NCBI GenBank assembly: GCA_963920525.1
Contig: OY986439.1
Span: forward strand, 215,005,000-215,068,999
DNA from: Dichetophora obliterata
Taxonomy: Eukaryota; Arthropoda; Insecta; Diptera; Sciomyzidae
DNA: 64,000 bases
Direction: 5' to 3'
Shown: piece after piece, positions 1 to 9,916 of the stretch
How positions within the stretch are numbered: the stretch's first letter is position 1
Layout of the letters: every line of letters begins with the position of its first letter
Made by a program: the position numbers and the translations under genes
The notes under the pieces: model-generated
The model's database searches: none
Told to the model about the DNA's origin: nothing
Seen by the model: the letters and a program-made list of their open reading frames with translations, nothing else

Positions 1-292
1 TAAATGCTTCCTAAATTAGGAAGCACTGCCTTATCGACACTATTTAGTTTAGCTCGTATTTAGATCAATTCGCACACAGCTTAAATTAGAAATAAGTACT
101 GCATTACCGACACGATTCTAATATTTTAGAAAAGTCGGTATCTGTTACTCAATTTAGTTCTTTTCGCACACAGTGTAAACTTGCAGCAAATAACATAATG
201 GCACTTCTTGCACTGTTCTTGCAGATTTTTCAGCTGGATTTATGTCGATCAACTGTTAACGCCGATAATATTGTTACAGGTTGCTGTATATA

Positions 293-638
293 AAAAAAAA
301 AAAAAATAAACTGGCCATTTCAGCCCTTGAAAGGACTTTGACCTAGCTTCTATTGATCAATTGTGTTGTGCGTGTTATTAAATGTTTGATCACAAATGAC
401 CGAGAACTGGACCTACGAGTTTTATGCCGTCTCCGAACGGCTTATGGTCTCAAGAAGCTTTACATGGCAATTTTTACTCTCTGAGGTTTGCCATTGTCTG
501 CAAAGAGGTGACGACCGAACAGAAAAATTAATTCAATTGAAAAAAACTTTCTGTCTGAGCTGGAATTGAACCCGGGCTATCGCGGTTCTTTAGCTTAGGG
601 GTCACGCACTCTACCCACTAGGCTACGGTCGCCACATA
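293..638 (-). mobile_element. tRNA-derived SINE (family A), full-length copy
   Basis: Reading the minus strand from 638, a tRNA-like head carries a perfect pol III A box (TAGCCTAGTGG, about 611-623) and a perfect B box (GTTCAATTC, about 566-576). A roughly 270-bp body follows, ending in a T/A-rich tail at 293-308. A 12-bp direct repeat, ttgctgtatata, flanks the element at 281-292 and 639-650. This is the target-site duplication expected from LINE-mediated insertion and fixes both ends. A second copy with the same body lies at 42141-42480 on the plus strand. A host tRNA gene is excluded because the anticodon arm does not pair and the body is retained. Confidence 0.85.
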
Positions 639-650
639 TTGCTGTATATA

Positions 651-1085
651 CTATAATAAAAATTAAAAAGCGGCTGCTTTCTTAACTTATACCTTTTTGC
701 ATTACACCATTTACATTAAAAAACGACTGTACAATTTTTCGTATAAAATAGGAATTCAGAAGATTTAAGAAATTGCATCAACTATCAGACTCAATTTATA
801 TCAATTTTTAATTAAGAGACAATCCAATTGTTATTTTCCAACTGTAAAAACTACTAAAAAAAGTTAGGAAGATTTTTATAAATATGATTTTCATTAGTGA
901 AGTGCAAGTAACATGCTTACCAGTAACCAGCAAATTCAGTTTAGAACTAAAAAACAGTTTTTGATTGTGAAAAAACAGTGATAAAATTATTTCTTCGGTA
1001 AAAAAGCTTGGTAAATTTTGTAACCTATAGTTTTATAGTGGTCTCAAACTTAAATTCAACACGTTTTTACAAAATTCCAAAATTT
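651..1085. other. AT-rich spacer, no feature seen
   Basis: AT-rich sequence with no long open frame, inverted repeat or recognisable element. Confidence 0.5.
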
Positions 1086-1166
1086 ACAAAAACATTTAAT
1101 CGAAAAGTGTATATTAAAATGTTTATATAAATGACTCTCGAGTAACACCGGGTATATCAGCTAGTT
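1086..1166 (-). repeat. terminal segment of a dispersed (Helitron-like?) repeat
   Basis: On the minus strand this starts ACTAGCTGATATACC and matches over roughly 75 bp the plus-strand segment starting at 33711. The ACTAGCTGA start and the (GACA)-type repeats elsewhere resemble a widespread insect repeat that I associate with Helitron-like elements. The family assignment is from memory of such repeats and is tentative; the two-copy match is seen directly. Confidence 0.4.
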
Positions 1167-1967
1167 TGAAATAAAAATTGGATTGATTTAAACATATTAT
1201 AATATTTTATACAATAGCCCTCAGAATTTTCACTATATAAATATATATGACTAATAGTTCAAACCCGTCGCGTTGATGCCACGACTCCTTATCCAACACC
1301 CATAAAATGTTATCAGTGAAACGGCACGTGTAAATTTTGGTCGAATTCCAAACTCAAAGGCTATTCGATATCGCAAATTTCGGTTGTATGGGAGCTGACA
1401 CGCCCCCATTTTCAATGTTAAAACCTGCCTTGGTGTGTGTTTAATAACTTCCTGAAGTGTTATATTATTGCAATTTGGTAATTGCATACGTTTGTGGTAA
1501 GTAACATTCTTGGTTTAGATGTCTTTTATTAGAAAAAGGAAGATGCAAGTTGCTTAAATTCCAAGAAATTGACACCACAAAAACTTTCGTACCTGAAACA
1601 CTCAAAATGTTTTTAGTACTAACTTTATTTTTTGGTGAAATAAAAAAAAATCAATCAAAAATGAAAGTGCTAGCTTTGAAAGTTAATAACTCGGTCATGT
1701 TACAAAGGATTGCATTAAATTTTTTTTGTTTGAAATTTTGATTAATTGTCAGTCCAATCGTGTTTTAATCTTTTTCATTTTCGATTCGCTTATAATTTTT
1801 ATAAATTTCCAAAAAAAAACCTTAACGAATTTCTTTACTTCACAAAAAACTTTGGCAAAAATATTTGTTGTTGAAAAAATATCCAAAACCAAAAATGGCT
1901 TTTTTAGTATTCTTTCATATCGTAAAAAATAAAAAACGTTTTATACGATCGAAAAATCAAGCCTAAC
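1167..1967. other. AT-rich spacer, no feature seen
   Basis: Short open frames at 1251-1487 (minus) and 1550-1932 (plus) have T/A-driven composition and no family resemblance. No repeat is recognised. Confidence 0.45.
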
Positions 1968-1970
1968 TAT

Positions 1971-2492
1971 AGGGGCCCTCAAACGATACTGCATGTCGGA
2001 TGTACATGTAGTTCGTAAAAGTAACGGGACTCTTTTCGTTGCCCCTACACACATCGTACATTTCAGATGGTCGTCGGATGAACTTCATTATTTTTTAGCT
2101 CTCTCTTGAGTTAACATCAAGTAAAAAGATTTTTTTTTTAAATATGTAAAATGTATTTTTATTTTTTTTTTTTGCCTAAAAGATTCCAAGCCACCACGGT
2201 TTTAGGTAAAGATAAAAAAATTCGCGTCAAAATATAACATTTGCTACGTTTGGCAGTTTTGCCGCGAGATGTGCTCCTCTGAAAAATTTTCATAAAATGG
2301 CAAAATGAACTAAGTTGGATGGCCACGCACACAAACGGAACTACATGTCGGACGTACTTAGCAAAGAGTCAAAAATTTTTGTCTTCCATCGGACATGTCA
2401 ATCCGCCTTGATTTTTTGACACAAAAGATAGATACTACATGCATGATGACTCCACAGGTCGGATGGACATGTGGTTCCGTTTGAGGGGCCCT
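1971..2492. mobile_element. MITE with 15-bp TIRs and TAT duplication
   Basis: The left end AGGGGCCCTCAAACG (1971-1985) and the reverse complement of the right end AGGGCCCCTCAAACG (2478-2492) differ at one base. Both ends are flanked by TAT (1968-1970 and 2493-2495). Inside the ends, imperfect inverted copies of a CATGTCGGATG-type motif recur. The 522-bp size, lack of coding capacity and 3-bp duplication fit a PIF/Harbinger-like non-autonomous element; the superfamily is inferred. Confidence 0.75.
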
Positions 2493-2639
2493 TATCATAA
2501 AAATTTAAGATTTTTTTTTGTTTATTTTTATTAATTTTTTATTTTAGTAATTTTTTTTTGCATAAAAAGTAATGGTGTAGTGAAAGAATCATGACAATTT
2601 CTCAGATCGTTTCTTAGTTATACTCTAAAATACCCCTTT

Positions 2640-2785
2640 AAACACTGCCACAGCAACAACAGCGCCACCTGACGGTTCAAATTTTAAAACAAAACCATCT
2701 ACAGACCCATTCGAACACGCACCAAATTTCATCAAAATTGGTTTAGTCGTTTAGAAGGCGTTCACTGACAAAGCCATGTACTGAA
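2640..2785. repeat. possible fragment of an insect Helitron/RTE-type repeat
   Basis: The stretch around 2700-2765 reads as caccaaatttcatcaaaatt followed by a ggtttagtcgtttag motif. That is a familiar string inside abundant insect repeats also seen in part at 35250-35345. Boundaries are not visible. Confidence 0.3.
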
Positions 2786-2797
2786 AAATTTTATATA

Positions 2798-3046
2798 TCT
2801 GTGGTCACAAGGAATAACGACTAAACTCAAAGTATCATTAAAAACGATTTTTTATTTGCGCGGACTACGACCCATTTTTTTGAAGTATATGAACCGTTAC
2901 AAACAAAATATGTGCATACATAAGTGATGATCAGTTCTAGGCAAAAAATGGATATCTGCAAACTTCCAAAAATTGGCAATAAAGTAAATTCCATATCGCT
3001 TTTTTACGATATTTTGAGTTTATTCAATATTCCTTGTGACCACAGA
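2798..3046. mobile_element. MITE with about 40-bp TIRs and TA duplication
   Basis: The left arm begins TCTGTGGTCACAAGGAATA (2798) and the right arm ends with its complement (3046). Similarity continues inward through TAAACTCAAA. TA dinucleotides flank both ends (2796-2797 and 3047-3048). The 249-bp length with no open frame suits a Tc1/mariner-type MITE. Confidence 0.75.
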
Positions 3047-3100
3047 TATAAAGATATAAATTAAAGGTACAATATAAAAAAAAAATATTAATTATTTATA

Positions 3101-3395
3101 TTACTTTTCTATGATTTATATACAAATTCTTAATGTTTGATAGTATAAATCATTCTTGATTTTAAATACAAATTCTTGTTGTTTGATAGTTTAAAATTGT
3201 TTATTGAGCTTTAGGTCATATTTTTTTTCAAAATTTTTTCCAAAGAAACAACAACAACAACATTTTCAATATGAAAAGGAGCACATCACAAGCTGATTTT
3301 ATTGCAATTTCGGCCTTGCTACAGGCTTCATCAGAAATCTGTGTGATGCCACTTCCTGGGATCGAACACTCCAAAAAAATCTGCTTCCCTTATAT
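3101..3395 (-). mobile_element. tRNA-centred TIR element (family B), truncated copy
   Basis: This shares the family B arm (TTTGATAGTTTAAA motifs, then a CAACAACAACAA tract and the GGCTTCATCAGAAATCT segment) with 6140-6634 and 50530-51844. On the minus strand a perfect B box (GTTCGATCC) lies near 3360-3368. The A-box half of the tRNA-like centre and the second arm are missing, so this is a truncated copy. Confidence 0.6.
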
Positions 3396-3829
3396 TAAGA
3401 AACTGTGGCTTCAATTCATAGGCATGGGTTTTTCTATATTCTATAGAAGTTTTTTCTTAATGTCGAGAATTTTTACATGATGTAACGACCTCACGTCTTG
3501 ATTTCGTTGCAATGTTATCAAAACAGCTTCTTAGTTTTGAAGACTAGTTTTTACTTAAATATAAGAAATGACGGTATAATAAAAGTTAAATTTCCAACAA
3601 TTTTATACAAGCAGAAATAATTTGAAGAAAAACTGTATTGATATTAAGTCTGCTCGCAACATTCTACAGCATGGTTTCTTAAATTTGGAGAAACATAAGT
3701 TACAAGACTTGCATATTTTATAGAAATACATGTAAGATTTTCTTTTTTGTACACCACAAGTGATTTATTTTAAGGATGCATTTCTTATATTTCTAGAAAA
3801 AATGCTTTTAAATTACTTACGAAGCGAAC
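3396..3829. other. spacer, no clear feature
   Basis: AT-rich sequence without recognised repeats between a family B fragment and a tRNA-like module. Confidence 0.4.
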
Positions 3830-3990
3830 GATTCTTAATGAAGCAAATTAAGCGACGGTTGTTGAACAACAGCGATGGTCGAATGGATAAGCCCATGTAC
3901 TTACACTCACGCGACCGAGGTTCAAGTCTCTGGATAATGTTGATTTTTCAATTTAATTTAATTTTAATAATAATAATGATTGCAGTTTTT
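3830..3990 (+). repeat. tRNA-like module (family C)
   Basis: A perfect A box (TGGTCGAATGG, 3876-3886) and B box (GTTCAAGTC, 3920-3928) lie about 33 bp apart, as in tRNA genes. About 140 bp of flanking sequence on both sides matches 52950-53090, so the module moves as a unit wider than a tRNA. Downstream, at about 4080-4300, a unit of roughly 65 bp containing GAAAATATTTCTC-like palindromes repeats about three times. This resembles the GCAAATATTTGC palindromes around the second copy. It is not a functional tRNA: no paired anticodon arm is seen. Confidence 0.6.
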
Positions 3991-4069
3991 CTCAGTATAA
4001 AAATCATAATTCTCACAGTATGCTGTTTAAAATCTAAAAAAAGGGTTTTTTTTTTGCAAAAATTACACT

Positions 4070-4290
4070 ATTTTTCCAGGAATTTAATGAAAAATTTCTT
4101 ATTTTCAGAGAAAATTTTTCTCTAACTAATATCCGATGATTAATATAAGGTAGAAAATTGCTTATTTTCGGTGAAAATGCTTCTCGTAGTTATAGCCACT
4201 GATTAATAAAGGGCAGAAAATTTCATATTTTAAGAGAAAATATTTCTCTTAGTTATAGCCGATGATAAATAAACCGTAGAAAAACTTACT
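4070..4290. repeat. about three tandem units of roughly 65 bp with palindromic cores
   Basis: Units start near 4105, 4170 and 4232. Each has AGNGAAAATnnTTCTC followed by TTATAGCC and GATTAATAA-like sequence. They are diverged, so only the pattern is secure. Confidence 0.5.
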
Positions 4291-4515
4291 AAAATGTAAT
4301 AAGATTTCAACACAATTGCGATAAGTATCTTCAATTTAGCGAAATAGTTCGTAAATGATTGGATAATTTTCCTAAAATATTTCCGACTTCTGGTGTCAAT
4401 TTAAAGAAAAATATATACTTCATTTTCAGAAAATCAGCCATGGCGCTTAATGAAGCCCGATTTTCTAACGATTGGATGCTATTTTTCTAAATTTTCTGGA
4501 AATTTTTTTCTGAGT

Positions 4516-4558
4516 GAACCCGGGTGTGGTCGCCATGCCAGCGCATTTCATATGATAT
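4516..4558 (-). repeat. fragment of the family B tRNA-like centre
   Basis: The string aacccgggtgtggtcgccat, continuing with gccagcgcattt, matches the tRNA-like core at 6420-6455 with few differences. Neither the A box nor the arms are present. Confidence 0.5.
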
Positions 4559-4559
4559 C

Positions 4560-5637
4560 ATATGATATTATATATCTATTTATTTTAGAACATATACATT
4601 CTATATAATTTCCGGCAGCGTGCTCCCTCAAACAATGCCACCATTGTGCCGCAGGAGCTAATGAGTATGATTTATATCAATTCAATGAAAATGAGTGAAA
4701 TACTTATGGCTATGATAAATATTTTTATGAGTATGAATGAATATAAATACAACGAAATCATGGGTATACTCAAAGTATGAATCACTCGTTACAAATCTCT
4801 GGTGCAGTGCACAACGACCTTTGGGCGATAGGGGGCCCTTTGTTGACACTACAAATAGCAAATGCTTGGATGTAAATTTTAAAAAATTGGACACGTTCAT
4901 ACAAACAATTACAAATTTTTTCGACCGCATTCAGTGCAATAGGTTGTTTAATAAGTTACTAGAATCACACATAGATGGTGGTCCGCCATTTTATTTTACT
5001 AAAATGGTACTACAGGTGAATCTGGATATCGTGAACAAATTTTTCACATATTTTTTTTGCATTTTTGAGACTGATTTTTTTTTTAAAATTAATTTTTTTT
5101 CTTAAATTTAATTTTTTATTATTTTTGCGTACATTTTTGCTCTTTTTTTTCGAAATGTCGGTTACTATTTTGTTCACTATCGGTTGTTCACTATTTATAG
5201 TCCGTGAAAAAAAGTTCACTATTTCGAGCGTTCACTATTTCGGCTATCGCTATATCCAAATTTGACTGAACTTTCTTATGAACATGTGTTAAGTGTCGTG
5301 TAGATCTGAGAACTTAGTCTTATATTTACAGCTGTTCAAAGAAGACATGTTACAGTGTTTTTTTAATATGGGAAATATTAAGTATTGTGCAAAGATGGAA
5401 TTTTTTTTTTTTTTAAAGTGTACAATACGCCGGATCGAAATTTAGATTTCGCCAGACACTGATTTAAAAGTAAGAAGGACTCTCAAAAGCTATTTCTTGT
5501 AATGTTTTTTGGATCGAAGAAATCGCTATGGAGCGGTTTTGGTTCACCTGAGCCCCTTTTTTGGCCAAAATATTATGTTTTTGCATGTAACTTTTATTCT
5601 TCTTCAGAATGCATACTCAAAATATGCAAAATATTAA
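4560..5637. other. AT-rich spacer with a small unique stretch
   Basis: Most is poly-T-rich. The stretch at 4740-5000 is more balanced in composition and has a 122-codon plus-strand open frame (4737-5105) that ends in low-complexity Phe/Lys. No family is recognised, and an overlapping minus-strand frame is equally long. Confidence 0.4.
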
Positions 5638-6137
5638 GGATTTTAATCGTACACAGATCTTGGCTAAAAAAATGTAAACATTTTTTTTCTTTACAAACTC
5701 TTTTGAGACCCCAAAAAATCGATAGTTAGTCATTTTCGGAAAGATGTTTTTTTAATTTTAATTTTAGCTTATAGGAAAGGTATTGAGCTCTTCTTTCCAT
5801 TGATATTTCGTATAGTGTGGCTTCACTAACACTGAGTGTAACAAATATATAATACATGAGAAATCGATATTCAAAGAGCTTTTATCAGCTTAATTATTAT
5901 TTCTGTGGCGTTTAAAAAATAATGTTTTGAGATATCTTGCTTCAAAGTTTCCGATCGCCGTACAAGTTATATGAAATGGTGTTTCGTTTTTCTGTCAAAT
6001 TTTGACTACGGTGGAGCTAGAAGCTCCAAAATTTGTGTGTAAATGACGAAATATCGATTTTTTGAGGTCTCAAAAGAGTTTGTCAAGAAAAAATAATATA
6101 TTTTTTTTAGCCAAAATTTGTGTACGATCAAAATCTT
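5638..6137. repeat. inverted-repeat element, about 85-bp arms
   Basis: The left arm 5638-5725 (gattttaatcgtacac ... aaaaaatcgatag) is complementary to 6046-6133 with modest divergence, around a 320-bp centre. The right end abuts the TA that begins the family B element at 6140. No duplication is visible, so the outer limits are approximate. Confidence 0.55.
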
Positions 6138-6139
6138 TA

Positions 6140-6634
6140 TGTTAATTCTCTATGATTTAAATACAATTTGTAAATGTTTCATAGTTTAAATCATTCTTGA
6201 TTTTAAATACAAATTCTAGTTGTTTGATAGCCTAAAATCGTTTATTGAGCTTTAGATCAGGTTAGAAAAATTAATTGCTCTAATGAATTTCACTCGAAAG
6301 AAACAACAACAACAACAACATTTTTCAATATGAAAAGGAAAATCACTAGCTGATTTTATTGTAATTTCGGCCCTGCTACAGATTTCATCAGAAATCTTTG
6401 TGATGCCACCACCGGGAATCGAACCCGGGCGTGGATCGCCGTGCAAGCGCATTTTAGCGCACTGCACCAGAGAGGCGAAGAGATTTAGTGTCAATTTATC
6501 AGTTTTTCTTCCTTTCGTACTTTTTGTTGCTGTTCGATTTTGCTTTCTTTAGTTTAAGCTTTTGTACTTAAAATCAAGAATGAATTAAACTATCAAACAT
6601 TTAGAGTTTGACCTTAAGTCATAGAAAATAAACA
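6140..6634 (-). mobile_element. TA-flanked TIR element with a tRNA-like centre (family B)
   Basis: The outer ends are inverted copies starting TGTTnATTnTnTATGA, flanked by TA at 6138-6139 and 6635-6636, with arms of about 90 bp. In the middle on the minus strand is a tRNA-like module. It has the A box TGGTGCAGTGC (one mismatch, about 6462), a perfect B box GTTCGATTC (about 6419-6427), a 5-bp T stem CCGGG/CCCGG around a 7-base loop, and a 3' GGTGGCA resembling an acceptor end. The anticodon region is unpaired. The same layout occurs at 50530-51844, so the composite itself has been mobile. Confidence 0.75.
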
Positions 6635-6639
6635 TAATA

Positions 6640-7117
6640 ATAAATAATGAGGTTATATAGAAAACTTTCAAAATCTATATTATTTTGCTTATCTTGGGTA
6701 AGCATTCTGAATAAAAAAAGGTTACATGCAACATTTTTTTCATGGGAATTTTTTTTATTGCATTTTCTGACCCCAAGTCTAGTCCAAAGATTTTTCTTTA
6801 TTCTAATCTCCATAAAAGGTCAAATTTTTAATTGATACAAAACTAAATTCGAATCATGATGGTATGTAGAACGAACAAGAAAAGCATTTTAATCGTTGTC
6901 GCATCAGTTTACTTGGAACGTGCACGCATTTTTCTACGCTTACGCTCCAACTTACGCATACGCTTCTTACGTCACTTTGCGCTCATATTCACTACTTTAC
7001 ACGAGGATGGTACAAGAACGAAAGGGAAAAAAATGATGAAGGAAGTGTTTTTAAGAGTCCCTCTAGCTTTTGGGTCGGTGTCCGGTGGACTTTTTTCTCC
7101 ATACAAATCGATCTGGC
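6640..7117. other. spacer, no clear feature
   Basis: No repeat family is recognised. A 93-codon open frame at 6856-7137 (Arg-rich start) runs into the neighbouring MITE and has no recognised domain. Confidence 0.4.
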
Positions 7118-7120
7118 TTA

Positions 7121-7286
7121 GGCTGCCCGCAGAGTAAATGCCGAAGCAGGTAAGCAGGCAGGCAGGCGCAGACCTGCCCTGCGAAGAAAAGAGATAGAAA
7201 TAAAGCCAAGCTAACTTTTATCTCGCTTGTTTACATTGTTTTCCTGCGCTTGTCTGCCTGCTTCGGCGTTTACTCTGTGGGCAGCC
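7121..7286. mobile_element. 166-bp palindromic MITE with TTA duplication
   Basis: The left end GGCTGCCCGCAGAGTAAAT pairs with the right end over about 43 bp, continuing through GCCGAAGCAGG. TTA flanks both ends (7118-7120 and 7287-7289). This is a PIF/Harbinger-like duplication; the superfamily is inferred. It sits at the 5' edge of the mariner fossil that follows. Confidence 0.75.
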
Positions 7287-7289
7287 TTA

Positions 7290-8712
7290 GTGTACAACCA
7301 TAATAAGTTCATGAACAATTATTTGAAGTGTATAAAGACTCCACACCTTCACTTGCAACAGTGTACAACTGGGTTGCTGAGTTTAAACGTGGTCGTACAA
7401 GTCTTGAAGACGATCCAGGTCAAGGACGTCCAAAAAGTGCATCAACACCAGAAATCACAGCAATAATACAGGATATGGTTTTGGAAGATCGTCGATTGAC
7501 TGAGAGAGACTTAGTAGATGCCGTAGACATCTCAATAGGCAGTATGAGCACAGTAGGTGTCGCATTCGCTAACAATAAAACAAAAACACATTTAAATCAC
7601 ACTTTCTCAGCAACATTTGGAGCGTTTTAAAAAGGATCGAAAGGATTTTATACGTCAATTCATCCCATTCGATGAGACTAGGGTCTACCACCATGATCCT
7701 TAATCAAAACAAGAAGCTAAAGAGTGGTATGTGAACCAGGTATTTTGGCTCCTAAGCGAGTTGGTGTTTAAAAATCTGCAAAGAAGTTTATGTAATCAGT
7801 TTTTTGGGATACAATAGGAATTTTGTTAGTGGATTATCTCTAAACTGGAAAAAAATTAATTCTGCATATTATTGCAGCCTTTTGTAGATCACGTATTTGT
7901 ATTTGTATTTATTCATAAGACATTAGTACAAATAAGAACTAAGTTCTTTTACAGTTCAACAAGTAAAAATACATATAAATAAGTTAAGATAATAAAAAAA
8001 TTGTTTAGATATAACAACAAATTTATAATAGTGACTATAAACAAGATAATGAATTACATTAGATAAGGATTAAGAGATTAATAATAAAAATAAAAATTAA
8101 AAATAAAAAAAATAAAAAATATTGTATCATAAAATATAAGAATAATAATATTAACCCATTAAGCGCCACTGTACTCATTTGAGTACATGTAAAGAGAAAA
8201 GATAAAGGATAGAAAAATAAATTAAGTTGAAGAAGTTAAGATGTTGAGAAGTGATTTAAAATAGATTGCCCAAAATTTTCCGCCCGTTCGATTTCTCTTA
8301 AGTTACGTGGTATGTTTGCAGAAAAAAAGAGTAATTTTTCACCAGTACAACGCACCTACTCACAAAAGTCAAAAAACTATCACTAAAATCAGTGAATAAA
8401 AGTACGAATTGTTGGAACATCCACCCTATTCGCCAGATCTAGCTCCCTCTGAATTCTGGTTGTTCTCACATCTCAAAAAATTCATGAGTGAAAACGATGG
8501 CTAAAACCTCAAACAAAGAGGTGATAGCAGCGACAGAAGGGTATTTTGGAGACCTTCCGAAAGCCCACTATAGCGATGGGATCCATAAACTAGAGAACCG
8601 TTGGAGCAAGTGAATTGAGCTTCTGGGAGTATAAACTGAATAATAAAAAGCATTGAAAGCAATAACATTAGGTGTTTTTATTTCTATTCTAGAAACTTAT
8701 TGAACAACCTGG
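7290..8712 (+). pseudogene. mariner transposase fossil (5'-truncated, interrupted)
   Basis: Segments in shifting frames give a mariner-type transposase. A helix-turn-helix region (VYKDSTPSLATVYNWVAEF, 7325-7400) is followed by GQGRPKSASTPEI. Then come LERFKKDRKDFIRQF with FDETRVYHH (first catalytic Asp, about 7630-7705), HQYNAPTHKS (about 8340-8370, second Asp replaced by Tyr), and EHPPYSPDLAPSEFWLF (about 8418-8468). Several stops and frameshifts occur. The right terminus ends ...TTGAACAACCTGG at 8712 before TA. The 5' end is lost at the MITE. A LINE fragment splits it at 7893-8338. Confidence 0.85.
7893..8338 (-). mobile_element. 5'-truncated non-LTR retrotransposon 3' end
   Basis: The minus strand encodes a short tail, NIPRNLREIERAENFGQSIL (about 8330-8250). 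It resembles the C-terminus of Jockey-type reverse transcriptase ORFs. An AT-rich 3' region follows, ending in ATAAATACAAATACAAAT-type repeats. It interrupts the mariner frame, and TCAC flanks both sides (7889-7892 and 8339-8342). Removing one copy of the repeat restores the mariner reading HQYNAPTH. It is a dead-on-arrival copy. Confidence 0.6.
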
Positions 8713-8713
8713 T

Positions 8714-9915
8714 ATGTCTCCGCTAAATATACCTTTTCTCTAACTAGTTTAATACTACATTTTTGCCTATCCATCATTGATTACTTACACTTGTAGAATA
8801 TTAAATATTTTCAAGTGAGCGCCAAAATTTTTTGTTTCTCTTCCCCAACAAAGGCTCGAATTCAGCGGCAAGATGCTTCAACTACAACTAAAAAAAAACT
8901 CGTTGGAACTGCATCATAGGCGTTTTTGAAAAAGAATTTTAAACAAACTCTAAAAGCAAAATCTTGTGAACATTAACGCAATTCTTGTGTGCGTGTGTGA
9001 GTGTGTGGATGAGTTGAGGCTGGCCAGCGAAGGAAGCCCATCTGCAGTCTAGCTGCGTTGAGGGTTGATTTTTCCCAACATGGTCCATAATGTGCGTTTC
9101 GAAATTCCTAATAACTTTTTTGTCGTGTTCGCTTTCCTCCTTACAGAAAGAAAGAAGACTGCATGCAAACAGCAACTAGGAATAAGGGAAGGAACGAAAA
9201 ACGTGGCGCTGAGTGAAAGGATTTACGCATTATTCTCAGATGGGATGCAATACCAGGCAGCATTGTAGAAGAAAAAAAAACCAGCTAAGCACAGAGAGCA
9301 TAACAGAGGGTGAGTCAAATAATGCGTAAACGCACCCTAGGATATTAAAAAAAAAAACTACTACAAAAACAGCAGAAATGAAAATAAAAAACCAAAAATT
9401 TTGGGGTGTAGAAAATTTTGAAAGCGGCTTTGCTAGAGCATCGCACAATGGTACAATACCCTAATGTTCCACGTAAATTTAATTTCTGAGCGTACAGTTT
9501 GAGCTAGCGCATACATTTTTCTTTCTATAAATGTTTGATATAAAAGTATTTATCAATTTGTCCGGCCGTATTTTTGATGTTCAGTTGCTATTTTTTAATT
9601 AATAATTGAAATTGAAATAGTCAATTACTTCTTAAAGCCAAGATTTTCACTGTATTTTTTAACGTTTTTAATTATTTTTCATTTAAATTTTTAAAAGTTT
9701 TTTATGTACAAGTAATTTTTCTTGAAAATGATCAACTTAACAAAAAAATTTTACTTTACAAAGAGATGTGTTAGTTTCTGTTAATTTTCTGTATTTTTTT
9801 TATCGTTTAACGCAATTCTAACAGATTTGTAAGCACCAAAGCGTGCTTGGTAAGGGGTCTTTATATTAAATTTGTCACTCCTTTTGTAACGTTGATAAGG
9901 AGAAGTGGCAAGTAT
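8714..9915. other. unique, mixed-composition stretch
   Basis: The region 8960-9450 is less AT-rich, with GTGTGTGAGTGTGTGG and other fly-like non-coding texture. Short open frames on both strands (8939-9175 minus, 9065-9268 plus) have no recognised domains. No repeat is seen. It could be regulatory, but nothing in the sequence proves it. Confidence 0.35.
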
Positions 9916-9916
9916 A

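Noticed and set aside
6390..6470. Functional tRNA gene
   Set aside because: Good A/B boxes and T arm, but the anticodon arm is unpaired and the module lies inside a repeated TIR element.
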